Shown here one piece after another: positions 6,915 to 12,804 of a stretch of 12,804 nt of DNA. The notes below the pieces were generated by a model. It saw nothing but the letters and a program-made list of their open reading frames with translations. It was not told the DNA's origin and did no database searches. The position numbers were made by a program, and so were the translations under genes. The first letter of the stretch is position 1. Each line of letters begins with the position of its first letter. The stretch comes from CAZFAI01 sp964516555 (lineage in GTDB: Bacteria; Patescibacteriota; Microgenomatia; UBA12405), in NCBI GenBank assembly GCA_964516555.1, contig CAZFAI010000024.1:1-12804 (forward strand). The letters run 5' to 3'.

Positions 6915-9900
6915 AAGCTTTATTGATAACTGAAAGGAATTGATTGGCGCTTTTATCCCAACTAAAGTTTTTTGACCATTTCAGACTCCCCTTTTCCATT
7001 TTGTGTCTTAGTTTTTCGTTGTTGATTAAAAGATTAATTTTTTGAGCAAACTGAGCAGAATTACCCTTGGTAACCAGGAAACCGTTGTGGGGATTTGAGA
7101 TTGAATCGCGCAAGCCCGGAACATTGGAGGCAATTACCGGAGTGCCGGAAGCGTTGGCTTCTATGGCAACTATTCCCCAACCTTCCATGGAAGAAGGTTG
7201 AACAAAAACCCAGGACTGACTGAGTAGTTTTACCTTGACTTCTTCGGAAACCTTACCTAAAAAATTAACAAATTTAGATAGTCCAAGTTCCCTAACAAGC
7301 TTTTCCAGATATTCACGACTTTCACCAAATCCGGCTATGTTGAGAGTTACTTTGGGATTTGTCCGAATTACGTGTACCATGGCTTTTAGGAGAGTATCGA
7401 TGGATTTATAGGCTTTTAGGCGACCTAAATACAAAATAGACGGGTTTATGGTTTTCTCTTGGGGTCGAAATTTTGAAACTTCAATGCCGGGGTTTATAGT
7501 TTCAATTTCCTGATCTCCGGAAAAGCCAAGTTTGTACATATCAAGCTTCGATGACGGAGAAATGGTTACCATCTTGGACCGACGATATAAGGGTGGCATA
7601 ATTTTGGCTTCAATGAAACAGGCAAGGGAAGATAAAACTCGGGGTAAATTGTCCTTAAAAACCTGTTGGTGGACGTGGTAAAGAATACCCACGACTGGTT
7701 TTCGAGTATAAAGGGGAGAGAAGAAAGGTATTCCGTTGATTGAATCAACCACTACGTCTGTTTGTCGACGGAATTTGAAAATGTAGTAAAGAAGGGCCCA
7801 GAGGTAGACGGTGTAAAAACCACCTTTTCTGACGATTTTGACGCCATCGATGTATTCGCTAGAAGGTGAATGGCGATCATTACTGCAAAAAAGGGTAACT
7901 TCGTTACCTGATGAAGCTAATCTTTTGGCGATTTCGTGAACATAGACTTCGGCACCACCGGACCAGGCATGCCGAATATCCCGCCAATTTAAAATTAGGA
8001 TACGTAATTTATCCTTGTCTTTGGCGGCTTTTTTGAGATGTAATCCGTGAATAGTTTTTTCCCAATAGTACGGTTTTATTATTAGCTGATATAGTGCGAT
8101 TACGGCTGCTACTGAGGCCATCAACCAATAGAAGGGAACCAGGAAGACATATTTCATTAGCCACCAATATTGCCTTTTGGCCAAACCTATCATGTAGTAA
8201 AAAAGAAAGAGAAAGTTGCCGAAAACAAAAGAGGTTGCTGCCATGTAAAAAATGACAGGAGGATAAAGAGATTCGATTGTCGGACCAACTATGTTGTAGG
8301 CAGAAAAGTAGGCGATGGTGATAACCCACATTATCGGGTTGATTAACATAAAAACGATTTTTCCGCCTATGGAGAGATGAAAATAAAGTGCGTGCCAGCC
8401 GTGGTTACGTATAAAACTAAGGGGGTTACGGATGTGGACTAGGTATGTTTGGATATAGCCCTTGACCCATCGGGAGCGCTGACGAAGCCAATTTTTTGGC
8501 TTACTATTGGCTTCTTCGTAAGTGACTGAATTAACTATGGCGGTTTTGGCTCCACGCTTGAACAAACGGACACCAAGGTCGGCATCTTCAGTCACATTAA
8601 AAGGATCCCATCCTTCAAACTGCTTTAAATCACTAGTTTTGAAATGATTGCTCGTTCCTCCCAGGGGAATTATAGTGTTGATGGTTTGGAGTCCGGTTAA
8701 GATTACGTCAAACCAAAGCGAATATTCGGCAGTAAATAGTCGGGTTAAAATATTTTGATTTGAATTGTAGTAATTAAGCTTGGCCTGGATACACTTAACA
8801 TTGGGTTGGACTTTGTGAAAAGCTAAATATACTTTTTTTAGTTGTAGAGGGTCGGGAGAATCTTCGGCATCGTAAATTACCAGGTATTCACCTTTGGCAT
8901 GGGCTAGCCCGTAGTTACAAGCTTTTGGTTTTGTTTTAGGCTGTGATTGAGGTAGAACTAAAACCCGGACAAAGGGCGGTAAATCCATTGAAGAAGCGGC
9001 TTTGATGGTGGAATCATCGTCCTCTTCAAGAAGCAAAATACAGTCAAGTTTGTCCTTGGGCCAATTAATTTTTCTAATCGATTCAATAAACTGGGGCAGA
9101 ACATCGGCCTCCTTGTACATCGGGCAAAGAATGCTATAGGTTGGCAGCTTTGATTCATCTATAGAATCCAGGCTTTCCTGACTAATATCAATTTCCGGAG
9201 GCAAATGAAGGCTGCGGAGTATAAGAAATAAGTTAAAAATAAGGTCGATAAAATATAGTGTGCTAAGAGCTGCGACTAACAAAATGAGGGTGTTTATGGT
9301 CCAAAACAGTAAACCGGCTGAAATTAAGAGAGGAACTAATACCAAGAATATTTTTTGCCAAAGTACAAGGGTGCGAACGGCAGAGTATTTGAAGTCGAGA
9401 GTCGTGTGAGTAATAAACCGCTTGTTTCGGTAAACAACTCCGGCCCCAATCATTGAATTAGAATTGGTGGGGAATATTTTTAGTGGCTTTTTGGGTTTAA
9501 GTTTATATTTGATCAGCTGAGTGAAGTATTCCCGGATTTTACCAATCAGACCGATGTTGTTCTTGGTTGGTGGAAGTTTAACCTGATTTTGATTGTAATA
9601 ACCAACCGAATATGCCATATCCCGGGTGGTATTTATTAATGGTGTTTTTAAGTTATAGGAGGAAACACTTGAGTAAGTAAGCTGTTTTATGATTTCGTTT
9701 TTAACGATTAGCGGTCCGGCCTCATCCTCAAGTTGGAAGCTTTTTGGCGGTGTTGATTTAACTGCATTTTTCGACCTAGAAGTTAGTACTAAATCGTATT
9801 TATCTGTAAGCTTATACATCTCGATGATTGTCTGAAGTGGATAGATGGTAGACGAATCAATAACGGCGACGTGAGGAGCTGCGGAGAAGTTGGAGGCCTG

Positions 9901-10149
9901 AAGGATAGAAAAAGGATGACCGGAAGGGCCGGTTTTTTTGAGATACTCAACTGGGTGAAATTGAGATAAATGATGTATAAGCTGTCTGGTAACGGCAGAG
10001 TTTTGAGTTTCGTCGACAACAATCAGACGATGGTTTATATTATTTTCTGACAGTATCCGATCTAATTGACGAATAAAAAATGAGAGTCGTTTTTGATTAT
10101 TTTTGGCGATGATAATAACTTCCAGCTGACTTAAAAAATTGAGAGGCAT
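6898..10149 (-). CDS. Three-domain fusion: degenerate GT-A domain, membrane GT2 synthase, GT4 glycosyltransferase
   Basis: This 1083-residue protein opens the glycan operon. Residues 1-250 look like a GT-A fold that has lost its key motifs (VVDETQ for the usual VDDGS, VIDSST for a DXD). Membrane helices at about 265-285 and 288-311 follow. Residues 336-570 are a BcsA/PgaC-like processive synthase domain: PMYKEADVLP, LLLEEDDDS (372-380), YDAED (426-430), LGGTSNHF (496-503), VTEDADLG (519-526, D522 the likely base) and QRSRW (557-561). Further helices lie at about 597-617, 632-655 and 666-692, ending in KPYYWEKTIHG, which matches my recollection of how XagB-type GT2 proteins end. A lysine-rich linker (706-714) leads into a full GT4 domain (714-1083) with SGGAEVYVHE, YLGRL and the EX7E motif E989-E997. 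The likely role is to polymerise or extend a surface glycan at the inner membrane, with the GT4 domain adding or priming a sugar (inference). No PilZ domain is seen. The ATG at 10149 has no Shine-Dalgarno. Confidence 0.9.
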   Translation of the reverse strand: MPLNFLSQLEVIIIAKNNQKRLSFFIRQLDRILSENNINHRLIVVDETQNSAVTRQLIHHLSQFHPVEYLKKTGPSGHPFSILQASNFSAAPHVAVIDSSTIYPLQTIIEMYKLTDKYDLVLTSRSKNAVKSTPPKSFQLEDEAGPLIVKNEIIKQLTYSSVSSYNLKTPLINTTRDMAYSVGYYNQNQVKLPPTKNNIGLIGKIREYFTQLIKYKLKPKKPLKIFPTNSNSMIGAGVVYRNKRFITHTTLDFKYSAVRTLVLWQKIFLVLVPLLISAGLLFWTINTLILLVAALSTLYFIDLIFNLFLILRSLHLPPEIDISQESLDSIDESKLPTYSILCPMYKEADVLPQFIESIRKINWPKDKLDCILLLEEDDDSTIKAASSMDLPPFVRVLVLPQSQPKTKPKACNYGLAHAKGEYLVIYDAEDSPDPLQLKKVYLAFHKVQPNVKCIQAKLNYYNSNQNILTRLFTAEYSLWFDVILTGLQTINTIIPLGGTSNHFKTSDLKQFEGWDPFNVTEDADLGVRLFKRGAKTAIVNSVTYEEANSKPKNWLRQRSRWVKGYIQTYLVHIRNPLSFIRNHGWHALYFHLSIGGKIVFMLINPIMWVITIAYFSAYNIVGPTIESLYPPVIFYMAATSFVFGNFLFLFYYMIGLAKRQYWWLMKYVFLVPFYWLMASVAAVIALYQLIIKPYYWEKTIHGLHLKKAAKDKDKLRILILNWRDIRHAWSGGAEVYVHEIAKRLASSGNEVTLFCSNDRHSPSSEYIDGVKIVRKGGFYTVYLWALLYYIFKFRRQTDVVVDSINGIPFFSPLYTRKPVVGILYHVHQQVFKDNLPRVLSSLACFIEAKIMPPLYRRSKMVTISPSSKLDMYKLGFSGDQEIETINPGIEVSKFRPQEKTINPSILYLGRLKAYKSIDTLLKAMVHVIRTNPKVTLNIAGFGESREYLEKLVRELGLSKFVNFLGKVSEEVKVKLLSQSWVFVQPSSMEGWGIVAIEANASGTPVIASNVPGLRDSISNPHNGFLVTKGNSAQFAQKINLLINNEKLRHKMEKGSLKWSKNFSWDKSANQFLSVINKAYEERQ

Positions 10150-10167
10150 GTTAAGAAATCGAAATAA

Positions 10168-10198
10168 ATACTATGCTGAGAATAGGTTTTTTTTGTAA
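10168..10198 (-). promoter_or_regulatory. Candidate promoter of the glycan operon
   Basis: Read on the minus strand, TTACAA (10198-10193) and TAGTAT (10173-10168) are separated by 19 bases, longer than the ideal 17. A start site about seven bases past the -10 would give a leader of only about 12 nt before the ATG at 10149. The -35 match is weak, so this is tentative. Confidence 0.3.
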
Positions 10199-10202
10199 CT
10201 AA

Positions 10203-10254
10203 ACCGACAAAAGACCGTAAGAAACCCGTAAAACGGTAGTCGGTAATTCTTACG
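10203..10254. repeat. Overlapping inverted repeats in the divergent control region
   Basis: Two inverted-repeat systems share the same bases. System A pairs ACCGAC (10203-10208) with GTCGGT (10239-10244), with an inner pair ACCGT (10214-10218) and ACGGT (10233-10237). System B pairs CGTAAGAA (10216-10223) with TTCTTACG (10247-10254), an exact 8-base match, and encloses a small CCGT/ACGG hairpin (10226-10236). A and B cannot form together. CCGTAA also occurs twice as a direct repeat (10215-10220 and 10226-10231). The block lies upstream of both candidate promoters, between the glycan operon and the aldo/keto reductase, so it is more likely a protein-binding operator than an RNA switch (inference). 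Confidence 0.6.
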
Positions 10255-10274
10255 TGGTTGTTACATATTTATGT

Positions 10275-10303
10275 TTTCAAAAAATTAACCGTTGTTTTAG
10301 AAT
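10275..10303 (+). promoter_or_regulatory. Candidate promoter of the aldo/keto reductase, possibly leaderless
   Basis: TAGAAT at 10298-10303 matches the -10 consensus at five of six positions, with a weak TTTCAA 17 bases upstream (10275-10280). Six bases separate the -10 from the ATG at 10310, so a normal start site would fall on the A of the start codon. There is no Shine-Dalgarno before this gene, which fits a leaderless mRNA. Confidence 0.4.
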
Positions 10304-10309
10304 AAATAT

Positions 10310-11128
10310 ATGAAAAGATTAAGCTTAAACAATGAAAGTCAAATACCAATCTTGGGATTTGGAACATGGCAACTTCATGGTGATACTTGCGTACGGTCAA
10401 CAGAATACGCCCTGAGCACCGGCTACCGTCATATTGATACTGCGGAAGCTTATGATAACCAGGTTGAGGTGGGGAGGGCGATCAGAAATTCAGGATTAAA
10501 AAGGAGTGATATCTTTCTGACAACTAAAGTATGGATGACAAATCTTGCAAGGGAAAAGGTGAAGGAATCGTGCCAAAGAAGTCTGGACGAATTGGAGGTT
10601 GATTATATTGATCTACTGCTGATACATTGGCCCAACCGATCGATTCCCGTTGAAGAAACTTTGGAGGCTATGAACGAGTTGAAGGAAGAAGGTTTGATTA
10701 AAGCAATCGGAGTCTCAAATTTTACGATAAATCACCTCAAAGATGCGCTAAAAACCGGAGTGGAAGTTGCGAACAACCAAATAGAATACCATCCGAGTTT
10801 AAATCAGGAAGAATTGAGAGAATTTTGCCAGGAAAACAATATAACAGTAACCGCATACTCCCCGATTGCTCAAGGAAGGGATTTAAGTATTAAAACAATC
10901 AGGGATTTATCACTTAAATATGACAAGAGCGGTTCTCAGATAATTCTGAACTGGCTAAGACAAAAAAACATTATTGCTATTCCACGATCTTCAAACTTAA
11001 ATCACATTAAGGATAATTTTGAGAGTTTAGTCTGGAACTTGGAAGAAGATGAGGTGGAGCTGATTGACAGAATCGACAAGAGAAATAATCGAATAGTAAA
11101 TCCCCTGTTTGGTGATTTTAATTATTAG
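10310..11128 (+). CDS. Aldo/keto reductase
   Basis: This 272-residue cytoplasmic enzyme reduces aldehydes or ketones with NAD(P)H, using the single-domain TIM-barrel fold of the AKR superfamily. Seen: the N-terminal signature ILGFGTWQL (14-22), the full catalytic tetrad D43, Y48, K73 and H106 (in HIDTAEAYDN, LTTKVW and LLIHWP), the cofactor-side motifs IGVSNF (133-138), NNQIEYHP (155-162) and IPRSSN (224-229). The length is typical. The layout resembles the AKR5-type 2,5-diketo-gluconate reductase group, but substrates cannot be inferred from sequence. It is transcribed away from the glycan operon across a 160-base shared control region; a link to sugar metabolism is possible but not shown. 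The start at 10310 has no Shine-Dalgarno. The stop overlaps the convergent DUF378 gene by four bases. Confidence 0.95.
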   Translation: MKRLSLNNESQIPILGFGTWQLHGDTCVRSTEYALSTGYRHIDTAEAYDNQVEVGRAIRNSGLKRSDIFLTTKVWMTNLAREKVKESCQRSLDELEVDYIDLLLIHWPNRSIPVEETLEAMNELKEEGLIKAIGVSNFTINHLKDALKTGVEVANNQIEYHPSLNQEELREFCQENNITVTAYSPIAQGRDLSIKTIRDLSLKYDKSGSQIILNWLRQKNIIAIPRSSNLNHIKDNFESLVWNLEEDEVELIDRIDKRNNRIVNPLFGDFNY

Positions 11129-11334
11129 ACCTGACGAGGTTTGGAACTGAGGGCAAATATGGTATATAAGGCAGCGACCCCGACCAGTATATAAATAATT
11201 CTGGCAATAATCGGAACGGCACCAAACAATGCGAGGACTAAATCAAAACCAAATAATCCGATAAGCCCCCAGTTAATTCCGCCAATTATTAGTAGAACCA
11301 GAAAAAACCAATCAACAGTACTTGGGTTTCTCAT
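11125..11334 (-). CDS. DUF378 family small membrane protein
   Basis: This 69-residue protein has two predicted membrane helices, about 8-30 and 40-62. Seen: the DUF378 hallmark GGINWGLIGLFGFDLV (18-33), followed by a short polar turn, then ARIIYILVGVAALY (44-57). The family is widespread in bacteria and its function is not known. The ATG at 11334 has no Shine-Dalgarno; the tail overlaps the aldo/keto reductase stop by four bases on the opposite strand. It appears to be a single-gene transcript. Confidence 0.93.
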   Translation of the reverse strand: MRNPSTVDWFFLVLLIIGGINWGLIGLFGFDLVLALFGAVPIIARIIYILVGVAALYTIFALSSKPRQV

Positions 11335-11338
11335 AAAA

Positions 11339-11368
11339 ATATTAAATTGATAATTAATCTAATTGTAA
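11339..11368 (-). promoter_or_regulatory. Candidate promoter of the DUF378 gene
   Basis: On the minus strand TAATAT (11344-11339) ends four bases before the ATG at 11334, with TTACAA (11368-11363) 18 bases further upstream. The -35 match is weak. A start site at or next to the start codon would again make the mRNA leaderless or nearly so. Confidence 0.3.
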
Positions 11369-11396
11369 GTACTGGCAGTAAGGAAGTAGTAATAAT

Positions 11397-11425
11397 TTGT
11401 TAAGAATATGTTAATAGATTAGTAT
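11397..11425 (+). promoter_or_regulatory. Candidate promoter of the secreted Trp-rich protein gene
   Basis: TTGTTA (11397-11402) and TAGTAT (11420-11425) are 17 bases apart, a sigma-70-like arrangement. A second -10-like TATATT at 11479-11484 ends six bases before the ATG at 11491 and would give a leaderless transcript, so which is used is unclear. Confidence 0.35.
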
Positions 11426-11490
11426 AAATTTTTACTAAACCATAACTTAAGTTTCATCGTTTTATCATGATTTGTATTTATATTTTAAGA

Positions 11491-11985
11491 ATGAGAAAGT
11501 TCTTGGGCATATTCCTGTTAATAGGAGTGATTTATTTTGCAAGTGGAAGAAAGGTAGCGGCATGGTGGGATGGTGGTTATTGCAAATACACAGATACCCA
11601 GGCCAGAGTTCAAAGAGATATTCATGATCCTTGGAAAAAGGAAATTGAGATTAGAGAGGGAGAATCATTTAATGTCGGTTCGTTTCACGACGGGACTGGA
11701 GTTTTTGCTTCTGATACTGAAATAAAAATTGTTGATTCATATGGATGGGTATCGTTTGCCAATAATGGACAAAGTATTTTTGCTTCGAAAAGCGGAACTT
11801 ATTTTGTCAAAGTAAGTACTCAGGGTCAATCAGGATGGAGGTGTGAGGAAACAGCAAAAGTTATAGTATCAAAGGCTGTCAGGCCGATAAGAGTAGTAAA
11901 AGAATGGGGTTGGCCAACCCACACTAAACCGAGAGAATATTGCAAGTGGACAGACTGGTGGACTTATGTTTGTTGGACCAAATAG
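11491..11985 (+). CDS. Small secreted Trp/Cys-rich protein, unknown function
   Basis: I cannot assign this 164-residue protein to a named family. Seen: a basic start MRKF followed by a hydrophobic core to about residue 18, with possible cleavage after ASG (17-19) or VAA (22-24), so it looks exported by Sec. The middle (about 48-128) is rich in alternating hydrophobic and polar residues with GESFNVGSFHDGTGVFASDT (57-76), consistent with a beta-sandwich. It has 11 Trp and, in the mature part, four Cys (31, 118, 151, 161), enough for two disulfides. The two ends carry similar short motifs, YCKYTD (30-35) and YCKWTD (150-155). An upstream in-frame ATG at 11467 would add eight residues; I prefer 11491 because it gives the more typical signal-peptide start. 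It probably acts outside the cell or on the surface. Only six bases separate its stop from that of the convergent Ig-like gene. Confidence 0.8.
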   Translation: MRKFLGIFLLIGVIYFASGRKVAAWWDGGYCKYTDTQARVQRDIHDPWKKEIEIREGESFNVGSFHDGTGVFASDTEIKIVDSYGWVSFANNGQSIFASKSGTYFVKVSTQGQSGWRCEETAKVIVSKAVRPIRVVKEWGWPTHTKPREYCKWTDWWTYVCWTK

Positions 11986-11991
11986 TATGAC

Positions 11992-12642
11992 TTAGGGAGA
12001 AATGGTGGGAGTAGCTGTAGGATCGGGATTAGGTGTAGGAGAGGAGTCCTGGTAAGTAAAATTCTTTTTTAAGATAACTTCTTGCCCGGAAGAAATGCTC
12101 TTGATTCGCAACTCCAGATTCTTTTCGCCGGGGGTAAGATTGTAGAGATAAATTGCCTTGTCTGTGTACTCACTCCATGGTTGACTGTTTATACTATAAG
12201 ACCAAACAACGGCACAGTATTCTTGGCTCTTTCGGGTAATATCAATCAGAACAGGATCCCGGGTGATTACTTCACCATCACGGGGAGAAGTAATTTCTAC
12301 GGGTCCAATTTCCTGCTTGCAAGCCTGTGGGGTAGAGGTAGGTTCAGAATTGACGGGGGTCACTTCCTTGAGCGCCGAACTGATTATCGCCTGGACTTCA
12401 TCGGCTGACAAACCATCGTCTTGATCGTTTTTGTCATCATCAACGACAAACTTTATGGTTTCAGTCGGAGACGGTGGATTTTCAGGCGGCTGATTCTTTT
12501 TCATATTATTGAGATTGATGACATTCATGAGGATAACCGTAATTAAAACGGGAAGCGACAAAATGGCACTGAAAAACTCAAAATACCGTTTCTTGTCAGG
12601 TAGCTGTTGGAGATTTTTTCGAAAATTAGCAAGTAGTGGCAT
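11992..12642 (-). CDS. Membrane-anchored protein with Ig-like domain and Pro/Thr linkers
   Basis: This 216-residue protein has a basic cytoplasmic N-terminus (1-22), one membrane helix at about 23-45 that probably serves as an uncleaved signal anchor, a Pro-rich stalk (51-61), an acidic helical segment (68-92, VVDDDKNDQDDG), a Thr/Pro linker, then a beta-rich domain at about 112-197. That domain begins VEITSPRDGEVITRDPVLI (115-133) and ends LELRIKSISSGQEVILKKNF, the typical shape of a bacterial Ig-like or FN3-like domain. It holds two Cys (108 and 143) that could form a disulfide. The last 17 residues are a Pro/Thr tail. I expect the Ig domain outside the cell, in adhesion or as a scaffold (inference). 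No Shine-Dalgarno precedes the ATG at 12642; TAAAAT (12658-12653) ends ten bases upstream as a possible -10. The next gene upstream also encodes an Ig-like end on the same strand. Confidence 0.82.
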   Translation of the reverse strand: MPLLANFRKNLQQLPDKKRYFEFFSAILSLPVLITVILMNVINLNNMKKNQPPENPPSPTETIKFVVDDDKNDQDDGLSADEVQAIISSALKEVTPVNSEPTSTPQACKQEIGPVEITSPRDGEVITRDPVLIDITRKSQEYCAVVWSYSINSQPWSEYTDKAIYLYNLTPGEKNLELRIKSISSGQEVILKKNFTYQDSSPTPNPDPTATPTISP

Positions 12643-12700
12643 GGTGAGAACAATTTTAGCATTATTTGAGGAAATTTAAAGAATGTTGAGGTTTTGCGTA

Positions 12701-12804
12701 TCAGCGATTTATGTTGATGTTTACCTGTTTTTCGGAAATGGTATTATCCTGGCTATCTTTGGCAACAATGGTTATTTTGTAAGGTCCGTTTTCCTGCCAA
12801 TACC
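12701..12804 (-). CDS. C-terminal end of an Ig-like domain protein, cut by the window edge
   Basis: The minus strand from 12802 reads 33 codons in frame to a TGA at 12701-12703. The peptide starts YWQENGPYKITIVAKDSQDN and ends in a short alternating strand, which is the usual last-strand pattern of a bacterial Ig-like, cadherin-like or FN3-like domain (G-x-Y-x-I-x-I-x-A-x-D). The domain finishes at the stop codon, with no anchor or sorting signal after it. The start lies outside the window. It reads toward the Ig-like membrane protein gene, 58 bases away, so the two may be co-transcribed. Confidence 0.65.
   Translation of the reverse strand, partial: YWQENGPYKITIVAKDSQDNTISEKQVNININR

Noticed and set aside
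8009..8329. Open frame of 106 codons overlapping the fusion gene
   Set aside because: It is a shadow of the membrane segment and linker in another frame, with no family motif, while the main frame keeps clear GT2 and GT4 motifs on both sides.
12082..12408. Plus-strand open frame of 108 codons
   Set aside because: It lies antisense to the Ig-like protein, which has a membrane anchor, linkers and domain pattern; the plus-strand peptide shows no recognisable features.
12427..12447. EF-hand or dockerin-like calcium loop in the acidic segment of the Ig-like protein
   Set aside because: The residues around DDDKNDQDDGLSADE do not keep the D-x-D-x-D-G-x-I-x-x-x-E spacing, so only an acidic stretch is claimed.

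Overview
The window reads as a compact, AT-rich bacterial segment of the kind seen in Candidate Phyla Radiation (Patescibacteria) genomes, most likely Microgenomates-like. This placement is an inference from style: very tight packing, overlapping genes on the same and on opposite strands, few Shine-Dalgarno sequences, many GT-C membrane glycosyltransferases, a DUF378 protein, and small secreted Ig-like or Trp-rich proteins. UGA works as a stop (histidine kinase and deacetylase ends), so the UGA=Gly code of Gracilibacteria/Absconditabacteria is unlikely. No rRNA, tRNA, CRISPR or mobile element was seen.

Layout. (1) 43-2017, plus strand: a membrane histidine kinase and a single-domain response regulator overlapping by 26 nt. 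(2) 10149-2000, minus strand: a five-gene glycan operon in which every junction overlaps. In transcription order it encodes a 1083-residue fusion (degenerate GT-A-like domain, BcsA/PgaC-type membrane GT2 synthase, GT4 glycosyltransferase), a GT2 glycosyltransferase, a CE4 polysaccharide deacetylase, and two multi-pass GT-C-like membrane proteins. (3) 10150-10309: a divergent control region with two overlapping inverted-repeat systems. (4) 10310-11128, plus strand: an aldo/keto reductase. (5) 11125-11334, minus strand: a two-helix DUF378 membrane protein. (6) 11491-11985, plus strand: a small secreted Trp- and Cys-rich protein. (7) 12642-11992, minus strand: a membrane-anchored Ig-like protein with Pro/Thr-rich linkers. 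(8) 12804-12701, minus strand: the C-terminal end of another Ig-like protein, cut by the window edge.

How the genes may work together (inference): the operon would make and modify a cell-surface polysaccharide or glycolipid. The fused synthase polymerises sugars at the membrane, the GT2 and GT4 activities add or prime sugars in the cytoplasm, the GT-C proteins transfer sugars from lipid-linked donors on the outer face, and the deacetylase removes N-acetyl groups, much as synthase and deacetylase pair in PgaC/PgaB or IcaA/IcaB systems. The two-component pair faces the operon tail to tail and has no DNA-binding output, so a direct regulatory link is not shown. The genes at the right end also encode envelope or secreted proteins, so most of the window concerns the cell surface.

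All non-coding gaps are shorter than 300 bases. The three convergent junctions leave no room for separate intrinsic terminators.
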